This document shows, piece by piece, positions 8,453-15,860 of a stretch of 64,000 nt of DNA. The notes under the pieces are model-generated. The model saw only the letters and a program-made list of their open reading frames with translations. It was not told where the DNA came from and did no database searches. This DNA is from JACVRW01 sp963826165 (lineage in GTDB: Bacteria > Actinomycetota > Thermoleophilia > Solirubrobacterales > Thermoleophilaceae), in NCBI GenBank assembly GCA_963826165.1, contig CAWGWC010000017.1, forward strand, positions 62,001-126,000, written 5' to 3'. Within the stretch, counting starts at the first letter, position 1. Every line of letters starts with the position of its first letter. The position numbers and the translations under genes are program-made.

Positions 8453-9037
8453 ATGCCTTCACCTTCGTCCAAAACGTTCGCGCGTGCCGTTGCGGCATTC
8501 GCATGCCTCGCGGGATTCACCGCCTTCGCACCGGTTGCCGGTGCCGACGTGGTCAGCTCGGGTGGCGGCGGAGCCACGTTCACGCCCCCGCCGCCCCCGC
8601 CCGAGAAGGCGACGCTGGTCAACGGGCGGCTGATCGCCCCGGCCTCGGCGCCCCGGCGGGTGGTCAAGGCCATCAGGGCCGCCAACCGGATCGTCGAGAA
8701 GCCCTATCGCTACGGCGGCGGGCATCAGCTCTACCGCAAGGGCCGCCTCGACTCCGGCTACGACTGCTCCGGAGCCGTCTCCTACGCGCTCTATGGCGGT
8801 CGCTTCCTGCGCTCGCCGCTCCCGAGCGGCGCCATGATGGACTGGGGTGAGGAGGGCACCGGCCAGTGGATCACGGTGTACGCCCACAGCGGTCACGCCT
8901 ACGTGGTCATCGCCGGATTCCGCTTCGACACCTCGATGCACGACGCCGACGCGCCCGGTCCGAGCACCGGCCCGCGCTGGAGTCGCACGCTGCGGCGCTC
9001 GAGCGAGTTCGTCGCGCGCCATCCCCGCGGCTACTAG
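8453..9037 (+). CDS. Secreted NlpC/P60-type cell-wall hydrolase
   Basis: 194-residue secreted protein with a signal peptide (residues 1-30), a glycine/proline-rich linker and a C-terminal NlpC/P60 cysteine peptidase-like domain. The nucleophile Cys is at residue 105 in YDCSGAVSYAL and the catalytic His in HSGHAYVVIAG at residues 145-148. It should cleave peptide links in peptidoglycan outside the membrane. The gene follows a c-di-AMP riboswitch directly. It is framed by two paralogous secreted dehydrogenase-like genes on the other strand; its TAG stop interleaves with the stop of the right-hand one in a shared CTAG. Confidence 0.9.
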   Translation: MPSPSSKTFARAVAAFACLAGFTAFAPVAGADVVSSGGGGATFTPPPPPPEKATLVNGRLIAPASAPRRVVKAIRAANRIVEKPYRYGGGHQLYRKGRLDSGYDCSGAVSYALYGGRFLRSPLPSGAMMDWGEEGTGQWITVYAHSGHAYVVIAGFRFDTSMHDADAPGPSTGPRWSRTLRRSSEFVARHPRGY

Positions 9038-11532
9038 TCCCGCGCGACTCGCAGCACCGTCGAGCGGCCGGACGCCAGCTTCGTGGCGTTGCCCGCCCGG
9101 TCCACTGCCTTGACGATCACTCGGTAGCGGCCCGGGGGCACCGGCCTGCCCAGCCGCACGCCGAAGCGCACGCCGCCCGCGGCCCGGACGAGGCGCGCCT
9201 TGATCCAGGCCGGGCGCTTGCAGGAGCGGTTGGCCCCGCTCATGGCCTTCCGGCGGGAGAGCCACCAGGCGCAGTCCTTCGCGCCCGAGCGGCTGCGCAG
9301 CGCCACGGCCACACGCTCGATTCCGCTGGGGTCGCTAGCGCTGCCGCGCACTCGCCCGCGCCGGGCGCTCAGCTCGAGCAGGCGCAGCTTCGGGCCCTGT
9401 TCGTCGCTTCCGGACGGCGCCTGCCCCCCGGGCGGGGCGGGTGCGCCGGGGCTGGTGTCCCGGTAGACGGCGATCAGCCCGCTGGCCCCGGCCGGGATGC
9501 GGATGTCGTGGACACGCGCGCCACCATCCGACCAGCGCTCGAACACATACGTACTTCCGCCGGTGGTGAAGCTCTGAGCGGCGCTGACGCTGGTCAGGAA
9601 GCCGATGGCCGAGGTGAGGTCACGAGGCGCGGAGAAGGCTCGTCCGCCGTAGGACAGGGGCGCACCGGGAGGGGAGCTGTCCAGGCGGAACGCCGTGGTC
9701 TGTGGTCGCAGGCGAGCGGTCGAGCGGGTCGTCGCCCCCCGGCTGTCGGTCGCGGTGACGATCACCTCGTAGTAGGCGTCCGCGTCGTGATCGGTAATGG
9801 CGTCGAGCTCGATGTTCGCCCGGTTGGCGTAGGTGGTGATCGGGTGGATGTGGTCGGCGTGGTAGAGCTTCACGTCCCAGTCGAAGGCCGTGGCCGGCAG
9901 GGGACCGTCCTCGGCGTCGCTCCCGCTGGCGCTCAGCCGGATGGGTGCGCCGCCGCGGTAGCTGGTGTCCCCGCGGATGGTCAGAGCGGGAAGCGTGTTG
10001 TCCGAGCTGACCCTCACCTCGGCCGTGTCGGTCCGGCCGCCTCCGTCGTCCACGGTGAGCACCGCTGTGCGGTCACCGGGTCCGTAGGTGTGCGTCGGGG
10101 TCGGGCCCGTTCCGGTCTGGCCGTCGCCGAAGTTCCAGCTGTAGGTGAGCGGGTCCCCGTCGGGATCGGTCGAGCTGCGCGCGTCGAAGCTCACCGTGAG
10201 CGGCGCCGCACCGGAAGTGGGGCTGGCCGAGATGCGGGCGGTAGGGGTGCGGTTGCCCGGGCTGTAGGCGATGCGCCGGACCGCGCCCTCGGCGTCGCCG
10301 AAGGAGCCCGGGTCGACGACCACGAGGTCGCCGTCCGGCGCCTCCTCGAGCGCCACGCCGCCCCAGCCGCTGGCGAAGGGCTGGCTCGCGTAGGTTCCGC
10401 CGGCGCCCGGCACGAGGCGGTTGATGAAGCCGCCGCTGTAGTCGGCGTAGAAGATCGAGTTGCGGTATGCCCCCGGGTAGCGCAGGCCGTCGTACTCGGG
10501 CCCGCCCATCACCGACCGTGACATCCCGCCGTGGGGGTAGTCGCTGACCGGTGGGCGGTGCGCGCCCGGCCCTCGGGCGTACTCGGCCTTGCACTCATCG
10601 AGGTCCTTGTAGCCCGGGGTCTGGATGTTGCCCTCGTAGCAGGGCCAGCCGAAGCTCTGGCCGCCGGTGGCCGGCACGAGGTCCACTTCCTCGCGCTCGT
10701 TCCAGCCCACGTCGCCCACCACCAGCCCCCCGCTGGGCCGCAGGGTGAAGCGGAACGGGTTGCGAAAGCCCTTGGCGTGCAGCTTGGTGCACACATCGGC
10801 GAGGCCGTTGCCCGCACAAAACGGGTGCCCGGGCACTCCCTGCCCGTTGCGGTTCACGTGGATGATCTTTCCGGCCAGGCTCTGCTCGTTGTAGGTCCGC
10901 AGTGCCGTCGGGTCCACGGTGGAGAAGCTCGCGGCGTCGCCGCTGCCGAGCCACAGCGTGCCGTCGGGCGCCGAGCGCACGGTGCCGATCGAGTGCGAGA
11001 GCCCGTCGGAGGGCAGGCAGTCGACGTTGTTGGACGGGGGCGGGCACACGCCGCTCGTCCGCGTGCCGAGGATCGGCGTCGGATCGCTCACCTGGTTGTT
11101 GGCGTTGACCCTCACCCGCAGCAGCTGGGAGACCATCGGGCCGTCCGAGTCCGCAATCGCAGGCTGCAGGTCGTAGGTGTAGAGCAGGTACACGAACGGG
11201 TTGGTCGCGAACTGGCCGTCGACGGCCACGCCCAGCAGGCCGCGGTCGTGCTGTGAGTTGACCTGATTGCGGTAGTCCCCGATCTGGATCGCGGTCTGCG
11301 AGCCCTCGTTGACGACCTTCAGCAGGCCGTCCTTCTCGACCACGAACATGCGCCCGTCCGGCGCCCAGGCGGCGGCCATCGGGCGGGTCAGCCCGGTCAC
11401 GAGCTCCTGCTCCTCGAAGTCAGGCGGGTAGGTGGCCGCCGCTGCCGGGGCAGCGGTCGCGAACAGCGCCGTGAGGACGGCGCCGAGCAAGGCCAGGCGA
11501 GCTCGGCGGGGCCGATGGAGGATCCTGTCCAC
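9034..11532 (-). CDS. Secreted glucose/sorbosone dehydrogenase-like protein with PKD domain (copy 2)
   Basis: 832-residue secreted protein. A signal peptide (residues 1-33) precedes a sugar-dehydrogenase-type propeller (WAPDGRMFVVEKDGLL, GLLGVAVDGQFA, GDVGWNEREEVDLV) of about 390 residues. Next comes a PKD domain (near 430-520; DGDPLTYSWNFGDG, VLTVDDGGG), a further beta-sandwich region, and the same basic C-terminal Ig-like domain with CAWW as copy 1. PKD and Ig-like modules suggest carbohydrate or envelope contact. It is probably a duplication of the 6507 gene with an inserted middle part. The 3' end shares CTAG with the NlpC/P60 stop. Confidence 0.9.
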   Translation of the reverse strand: MDRILHRPRRARLALLGAVLTALFATAAPAAAATYPPDFEEQELVTGLTRPMAAAWAPDGRMFVVEKDGLLKVVNEGSQTAIQIGDYRNQVNSQHDRGLLGVAVDGQFATNPFVYLLYTYDLQPAIADSDGPMVSQLLRVRVNANNQVSDPTPILGTRTSGVCPPPSNNVDCLPSDGLSHSIGTVRSAPDGTLWLGSGDAASFSTVDPTALRTYNEQSLAGKIIHVNRNGQGVPGHPFCAGNGLADVCTKLHAKGFRNPFRFTLRPSGGLVVGDVGWNEREEVDLVPATGGQSFGWPCYEGNIQTPGYKDLDECKAEYARGPGAHRPPVSDYPHGGMSRSVMGGPEYDGLRYPGAYRNSIFYADYSGGFINRLVPGAGGTYASQPFASGWGGVALEEAPDGDLVVVDPGSFGDAEGAVRRIAYSPGNRTPTARISASPTSGAAPLTVSFDARSSTDPDGDPLTYSWNFGDGQTGTGPTPTHTYGPGDRTAVLTVDDGGGRTDTAEVRVSSDNTLPALTIRGDTSYRGGAPIRLSASGSDAEDGPLPATAFDWDVKLYHADHIHPITTYANRANIELDAITDHDADAYYEVIVTATDSRGATTRSTARLRPQTTAFRLDSSPPGAPLSYGGRAFSAPRDLTSAIGFLTSVSAAQSFTTGGSTYVFERWSDGGARVHDIRIPAGASGLIAVYRDTSPGAPAPPGGQAPSGSDEQGPKLRLLELSARRGRVRGSASDPSGIERVAVALRSRSGAKDCAWWLSRRKAMSGANRSCKRPAWIKARLVRAAGGVRFGVRLGRPVPPGRYRVIVKAVDRAGNATKLASGRSTVLRVARD

Positions 11533-11597
11533 TGCCGAACCAACGGCTGCCGCGTTTCACACTTTCGTCGCCCGACGGGCGCGGCGGGATATCCTCT

Positions 11598-11615
11598 GTT
11601 GACTCGCCAGTCAAC
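11598..11615. promoter_or_regulatory. Palindromic operator GTTGACT-CGCC-AGTCAAC
   Basis: Perfect 7-bp arms with a 4-bp spacer, 24 bp before the acyl-CoA dehydrogenase ATG. A TATCCT at 11590-11595 could be the -10 box, which would put the transcription start inside the palindrome, a typical position for a TetR-type repressor of fatty-acid genes. No regulator gene is adjacent. Confidence 0.5.
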
Positions 11616-11638
11616 GACTCCGGAGCGCGCCTGCAGCC

Positions 11639-12841
11639 ATGGCAGTAGCCACGAATCCCTTCACCGAGAAGACCGACGACCAGAAGGCCATCACCGAGAT
11701 GGTCCGGCAGTTCGTCGACAACGAGGTCCTGCCCGTGGCGGAGGAGCACGACCACGAGGACACCTTCCCGGACGGCGTGGTCGAGCAGATGAAGGAGCTG
11801 GGTCTTTTCGGGGTGACCATCCCCGAGGAGTACGGGGGAATGGGTCTCGACCTCACCACCTACACGATGATCGTGGAGGAGCTCTCCCGTGGCTGGATCT
11901 CGGTCTCGGGCATCGTCAACACCCACTTCATCGGCTCGTACCTGCTCCTGAAGTTCGGCACCGACGAGCAGAAGGACTACTTCCTCCCGAAGATGGCCAC
12001 CGGCGAGATCCGCGCCGCGTTCTCGCTGTCGGAGCCCGAGGTCGGCTCGGACGTGCAGGGCATCAAGGCCAGCGCCAAGAAGACCGGCGACGGCGATTGG
12101 GAGCTCAACGGGCAGAAGATGTGGGTCACCAACGGGCTTCGTTCGGGCGTGGTCTTCGTGCTGATGAAGACCGACCCGAAGGCCGAGCCGGCCCACACGG
12201 GCATGACCTGCTTCATCACCGAGAAGACCCCGGGCGAGGCGCACGTCGAAGGGCTCACGGTGCCGCCGCAGATCAAGAAGCTCGGCTACAAGGGCGTGGA
12301 GTCCACCGAGCTCGTCTACGACGGCTTCCGCTGTCCGCCCGAGCGCATCCTCGGCGGCGAGGAGGACGGGCTGGGCAAGGGCTTCGGGCAGATGATGGAC
12401 GCCCTCGAGGTGGGCCGAGTGAACGTGGCCGCGCGCGGCGTTGGCATCGCCCAGCGTGCCCTCGAGCTGGCGTTGCGCTACTCCCAGGAGCGCAAGACCT
12501 TCGGGCGCCAGATCGCCAAGCACCAGGCCATTCAGTTCAAGCTGGCCGACATGGCCACCAAGATCGAGGCGGCGCGCCTGCTCACCCTCAAGGCGGCCCG
12601 CATGAAGGATGCGGGCGAGCGCTCGGACCTCGAGGCGGGCATGGCCAAGCTGTTCGCCTCGGAGACCGGCAAGGAGGTCGTGGAGGAGTCCTTCCGCATC
12701 CACGGCGGCTACGGCTACTCGAAGGAGTACGAGATCGAGCGGCTCTACCGCGACGCCCCGCTGCTGCTCATCGGCGAGGGCACGTCCGAGATCCAGCGCA
12801 TGGTGATTGGCAAGAAGCTCCTCGAGCGCAACAAGATCTAG
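11639..12841 (+). CDS. Acyl-CoA dehydrogenase; possible methylsuccinyl-CoA dehydrogenase
   Basis: 400-residue FAD-dependent acyl-CoA dehydrogenase that would make a 2,3-double bond and pass electrons to ETF. Visible motifs are AFSLSEPEVGSDVQGIKA (substrate/FAD loop), KMWVTNG, ERKTFGRQIAKHQAIQFKLA and LLIGEGTSEIQRM with the catalytic Glu near residue 380. Length is standard. With other ethylmalonyl-CoA pathway genes in this window it is a candidate for the methylsuccinyl-CoA step, but ordinary fatty-acid oxidation is equally possible from sequence alone. A palindrome overlaps its presumed promoter, and the SCP2-like gene follows after 12 bp. Confidence 0.92.
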   Translation: MAVATNPFTEKTDDQKAITEMVRQFVDNEVLPVAEEHDHEDTFPDGVVEQMKELGLFGVTIPEEYGGMGLDLTTYTMIVEELSRGWISVSGIVNTHFIGSYLLLKFGTDEQKDYFLPKMATGEIRAAFSLSEPEVGSDVQGIKASAKKTGDGDWELNGQKMWVTNGLRSGVVFVLMKTDPKAEPAHTGMTCFITEKTPGEAHVEGLTVPPQIKKLGYKGVESTELVYDGFRCPPERILGGEEDGLGKGFGQMMDALEVGRVNVAARGVGIAQRALELALRYSQERKTFGRQIAKHQAIQFKLADMATKIEAARLLTLKAARMKDAGERSDLEAGMAKLFASETGKEVVEESFRIHGGYGYSKEYEIERLYRDAPLLLIGEGTSEIQRMVIGKKLLERNKI

Positions 12842-12853
12842 AGTCGGGGCTCA

Positions 12854-13207
12854 GTGAGCTCCGGCGACACCAGGACTCTGATCACCCAGGCCGTCGAGCG
12901 CCTTCAGGAGCAGGTGCCGTCGCTCAAGCAGGTGAAGCTCGTGGTGCGGCTGGAGCTGCGCGCCCGTGGCACCGACGTCCCGATCTGGCGCGTGGAGGTC
13001 CCGGGGCCGGTGATCACGAAGGATCCGGCCGGCGACGCCCGCATCGACGTGTCGGTGAACCGGCCGGAGTTCAACCAGCTCGCGGCGGAGGGCACGCTGA
13101 GGGAATGGGTCGACGCCTACGAGCGTGGGCACGTGCGGGTCACGGGCGACCCGGCGGTGACGAAGTTGCTCGGCAACGTCATCCAGCGTCAGCTCGTGCG
13201 CAGCTGA
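12854..13207 (+). CDS. SCP2-like lipid-binding domain protein
   Basis: 117-residue cytosolic protein read from a GTG 12 bp after the acyl-CoA dehydrogenase. The second half (RIDVSVNRPEFNQLAAEGTL, then DAYERGHVRVTGD, then LLGNVI) resembles the sterol-carrier-protein-2 fold, where the closing GD...L...F/I pattern forms the lipid tunnel. In an operon with an acyl-CoA dehydrogenase it may bind acyl-CoA or lipids. The match is by pattern only. Confidence 0.65.
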   Translation: MSSGDTRTLITQAVERLQEQVPSLKQVKLVVRLELRARGTDVPIWRVEVPGPVITKDPAGDARIDVSVNRPEFNQLAAEGTLREWVDAYERGHVRVTGDPAVTKLLGNVIQRQLVRS

Positions 13208-13214
13208 GGCCGGC

Positions 13215-13487
13215 TCAGCGCTGAGGCGCGCGCTCCAGCGCCGCTCCGTCGTCGTAGAGCTTCACCACCCGGACCGTGCCCGGCGGGGCGGCGTCGAGGC
13301 AGAGCTCACACAGCACACACTCGTCGAGGTTCTCGGGAACGATCTGCACGCCGCTCTCGCGAGCGGCGAAGATGTCCACGGGGCAGGCCTCCTCCAGCCG
13401 GCGGGCCAGCTCGGCGTCGCTCCGCACGGAGTCGGACACCTCCACGTCGATGAAGATTCCGTTCAGGGCCTCGTTGCCGGTGCTCAC
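13215..13487 (-). CDS. Small [4Fe-4S] ferredoxin-like protein coupled to sucCD-like genes
   Basis: 90-residue protein with exactly four cysteines: C35 in ACPVDIF and C57, C60, C63 in ECVLCELC. A CP followed about 20 residues later by CxxCxxC is the pattern of the C-terminal half of FixX-type ferredoxins, enough for one cluster. The GTG start at 13487 overlaps the TGA of the upstream SucD-like gene (GTGA), making it the third gene of a tightly coupled operon. Why a CoA ligase needs an iron-sulfur partner is unclear; it may serve a neighbouring dehydrogenase or ETF. Confidence 0.75.
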   Translation of the reverse strand: MSTGNEALNGIFIDVEVSDSVRSDAELARRLEEACPVDIFAARESGVQIVPENLDECVLCELCLDAAPPGTVRVVKLYDDGAALERAPQR

Positions 13488-14401
13488 GCCGCCACCCCAA
13501 GGCGCTCCTTGACCAGCGCGGGGATCTGGGCGATCTCCTCGGCCACCACGATCCCGGCGGCGGCCAGGCGCTCGATCTTCTCGGCGGCGGTGTCCTCCTT
13601 GCCCTCCACGATCGTCCCGGCGTGGCCGAAGCTCATCCCCGGCATCTCGTCCATGAAGCGGCCCGCCATGAACGCGACGATCGGGATCTTCGAGTCGTTC
13701 TCGGTCACCCAGCGGGCCAGCTCGGCCTCCATGCGGCCGCCGGGCTCGGTGTAGATCACGATCGCCTCGGTCTGACCGTCTCCCGCGAACAGCGGCATGA
13801 GCTCGGCGTAGGTGGAGCCGATGATCGCGTCGCCGCCGATCGAGACGGCCGTGGACTGGCCGAGGCCCGCCGCGGTGAGCGTGGAGGACATCTCGGTGGT
13901 CATGCCGCCGGAGCGCGATATGACTCCCACGGTGCCCGGCGAGTAGGCCTTGGCCGCATCCTTGGCCGGTCCCCCGATGCCGCCCATCTTGATCACGTCG
14001 GGCACGATGATCCCGAGGCAGTTGGGGCCGATGATGCGCGCCCCCCGGTCCGAGGCGAGCTCCACCATCTGAGCCACGTCGCCGCGGGGGATGCGCTCGG
14101 TGACGATGACGATCAGCTCCACGCCGTTCTCGATGGCCTCGAACACGGCGTCCTTGGTGAAGGCCGGCGGAACCGTGACCACCGAGCCGTCGATGGGCGC
14201 GCCGCGGTGCTCGACCGCTTGGGCCACGGTGTCGAACACCGGCACGCCGTGCACCTCGCGCCCCAGCCGGCCGGGGGTCACTCCGCCGACCACCTTCGCT
14301 CCCGCGCCGTAGTCGAGGCACTCGCGGGTCAGGTTGACCGCCTCGCGGCCGGTGATGCCCTGCACGATGAAGGTGGTGCTCGCGTCGATGAGGATGCTCA
14401 C
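13484..14401 (-). CDS. Succinyl-CoA synthetase alpha-like subunit (SucD/MtkB family)
   Basis: 305-residue CoA-binding subunit of an ADP/GDP-forming acyl-CoA ligase. The N-terminal Rossmann-type CoA site is seen in VQGITGREAVNLT and GGVTPGRLGREVHGVPVF, the ligase core in GVISRSGGMTTEM, and the phosphorylated His at about residue 260 in MSFGHAGTIVEG. Succinate and malate thiokinases share this fold; the presence of a malyl-CoA lyase-like gene in the window leaves malate-CoA ligase open. GTG start overlaps the sucC-like TGA. Confidence 0.88.
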   Translation of the reverse strand: MSILIDASTTFIVQGITGREAVNLTRECLDYGAGAKVVGGVTPGRLGREVHGVPVFDTVAQAVEHRGAPIDGSVVTVPPAFTKDAVFEAIENGVELIVIVTERIPRGDVAQMVELASDRGARIIGPNCLGIIVPDVIKMGGIGGPAKDAAKAYSPGTVGVISRSGGMTTEMSSTLTAAGLGQSTAVSIGGDAIIGSTYAELMPLFAGDGQTEAIVIYTEPGGRMEAELARWVTENDSKIPIVAFMAGRFMDEMPGMSFGHAGTIVEGKEDTAAEKIERLAAAGIVVAEEIAQIPALVKERLGVAA

Positions 14402-15609
14402 GCAGACGCTCCCTGGATCTTCTCCACCGCCCGCCGCGCCGCCTCGTGCATGGACACGCTGCGGTCGCAGTACTCGACGCCGTACTTCTCGAGGATCTTG
14501 AAGCCCTGCTCCTCCCAGGCGCCCGGGATGCGGAAGATGGCGATCTTCTCTGCCGGGTCGTGGCCCAGCTCGAGGCAGGCCTTGATCACGCCGCGGGCCA
14601 CGATGTCCACCCGCGTGTTGGAGACGATCGACATCATCACCGCGATCTTGTCCACGCCGGGCTTCTCGAGCACCAGCTTGGCTAGGCCGGCGGCCTTGCG
14701 CACCGAGGGATTGCCCCCGATCTCGCAGTAGTTGGCCGGCCTCCCGCCGTGGGCGCGGACCGCGTCGAACAGGGTGAGCGAGCCGCCACCGGCGCCGATC
14801 ACCAGTCCGAGATCGCCATCGAACTCGGTCACGTTGCCGGCCACGCCGCGGTGGTCCATGGCGTCGACCTCCTCGCCGGCGAGCTCGAAGGCCGTGGGCT
14901 CGCGCGCCTGTCGGGTCTCCTCGTCACCGACGCCGAGGTCGGTGAGGAGCGCCTTCTGGCGCAGGCGGGCCTCGTTCTCCATGTCCATGTGGGCGTCGAG
15001 CGCCACGAAGGACCCGTCCGCGAGCTCGCCCAGCGGGTTGATCTCGGCCAGCGTCATGTCGCGCGCGAGGAAGAGCCCGGCCAGGCGCGTGAGGATCGGC
15101 GTGATGCGCGTGAGCCGGCGGCCGGTGACCCCGGTGGAGGCGATCACCTCCTTGGCCATGAAGTCGCTGAACGGCTGAATGGTCGAGAAATGCCGGCGGC
15201 CCACCTTGTCAGGCTGCTCCTCGGCCACCTGCTCGATGTCGATGCCGCCGACCGGCGAGAAGATCATCACCGGCTGCTTGCGCAGCCCGTCCCAGACCAC
15301 GCCGGCGTAGTACTCCTGGGCCACATCGGCCTTGGGATCGACCAGGACTCCGCGAGGCATGTGGCCGCCGATCTCCAGCTGGAGAATGGCCTCGGCGTGA
15401 TCGGCCGCCTCGTCGGGAGAGTCGGCGAACTTGACCCCGCCGGCCTTCATGCGACCCCCGGTGAGGACCTGCGACTTCACGACCGTCGGCCCGTCGATCC
15501 GGTGGGCGATCTCACGCGCCTCCTGAGCCGTGGTGGCAAAGCCGAAGTCGGTGACGGGAATGCCGGCCCGCTTGACGATCTCGCGGGCCTCGTATTCGAA
15601 GAACCTCAT
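14398..15609 (-). CDS. Succinyl-CoA synthetase beta-like subunit (SucC/MtkA family)
   Basis: 403-residue ATP-grasp subunit pairing with the SucD-like protein. It begins MRFFEYEAREIVKRAGIPV, shows VKSQVLTGGRMKAGGVKFA (nucleotide-binding half), LAEINPLGELADGSFVALDA (metal site) and a C-terminal flavodoxin-like domain with GNPSVRKAAGLAKLVLEKPG. Insertions around LDAHMDMENEARLRQKALLT are family-typical. First gene of a three-gene operon; a TAGGGT box lies 12 nt before its ATG. Succinate or malate as substrate cannot be decided. Confidence 0.9.
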   Translation of the reverse strand: MRFFEYEAREIVKRAGIPVTDFGFATTAQEAREIAHRIDGPTVVKSQVLTGGRMKAGGVKFADSPDEAADHAEAILQLEIGGHMPRGVLVDPKADVAQEYYAGVVWDGLRKQPVMIFSPVGGIDIEQVAEEQPDKVGRRHFSTIQPFSDFMAKEVIASTGVTGRRLTRITPILTRLAGLFLARDMTLAEINPLGELADGSFVALDAHMDMENEARLRQKALLTDLGVGDEETRQAREPTAFELAGEEVDAMDHRGVAGNVTEFDGDLGLVIGAGGGSLTLFDAVRAHGGRPANYCEIGGNPSVRKAAGLAKLVLEKPGVDKIAVMMSIVSNTRVDIVARGVIKACLELGHDPAEKIAIFRIPGAWEEQGFKILEKYGVEYCDRSVSMHEAARRAVEKIQGASA

Positions 15610-15621
15610 AGGGGGGCGGGA

Positions 15622-15627
15622 ACCCTA
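15622..15627 (-). promoter_or_regulatory. -10 box TAGGGT of sucC-like operon
   Basis: TAGGGT on the minus strand ends 12 nt before the ATG at 15609, predicting a very short leader. The rest of 15628-15856 holds no recognised RNA gene. Confidence 0.4.
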
Positions 15628-15680
15628 CCGAGCCGACCGACTGAAAGCGATCAGAAAGCGGGTGCGGTCAGCCTGGCCCC

Positions 15681-15860
15681 ATGCCATCAGGACCACTCTT
15701 CGCCACACTCGCCTCACGGGCGCTCGACCGGACGGAGCCGCCGCCGTCACGACGGCAGCGCCTCGGCCGCTCCGCGCGGCCCGTGCTGGCCCGGTTCGTG
15801 CCTCGGCGCCGGCCCCGCCCCGCTCGCCGGCTAAGGCGCCCGGCCGTCCACGGCCGTTAG
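15681..15860 (+). CDS. Possible 59-residue arginine-rich protein
   Basis: ATG-to-TAG frame in the 247-bp gap between two minus-strand genes. The product is rich in Arg and Pro in its second half. Third codon positions are mostly G/C and its TAG overlaps the convergent stop at 15857 by 4 bp, as is common for real gene pairs here. There is no homology cue or clear ribosome site, so this may be chance. Confidence 0.25.
   Translation: MPSGPLFATLASRALDRTEPPPSRRQRLGRSARPVLARFVPRRRPRPARRLRRPAVHGR

Noticed and set aside
13215..14321. 368-codon minus frame through the sucD-like gene
   Set aside because: The upstream part is out-of-frame SucD coding sequence; only 13215-13487 reads as a protein with sensible cysteines.
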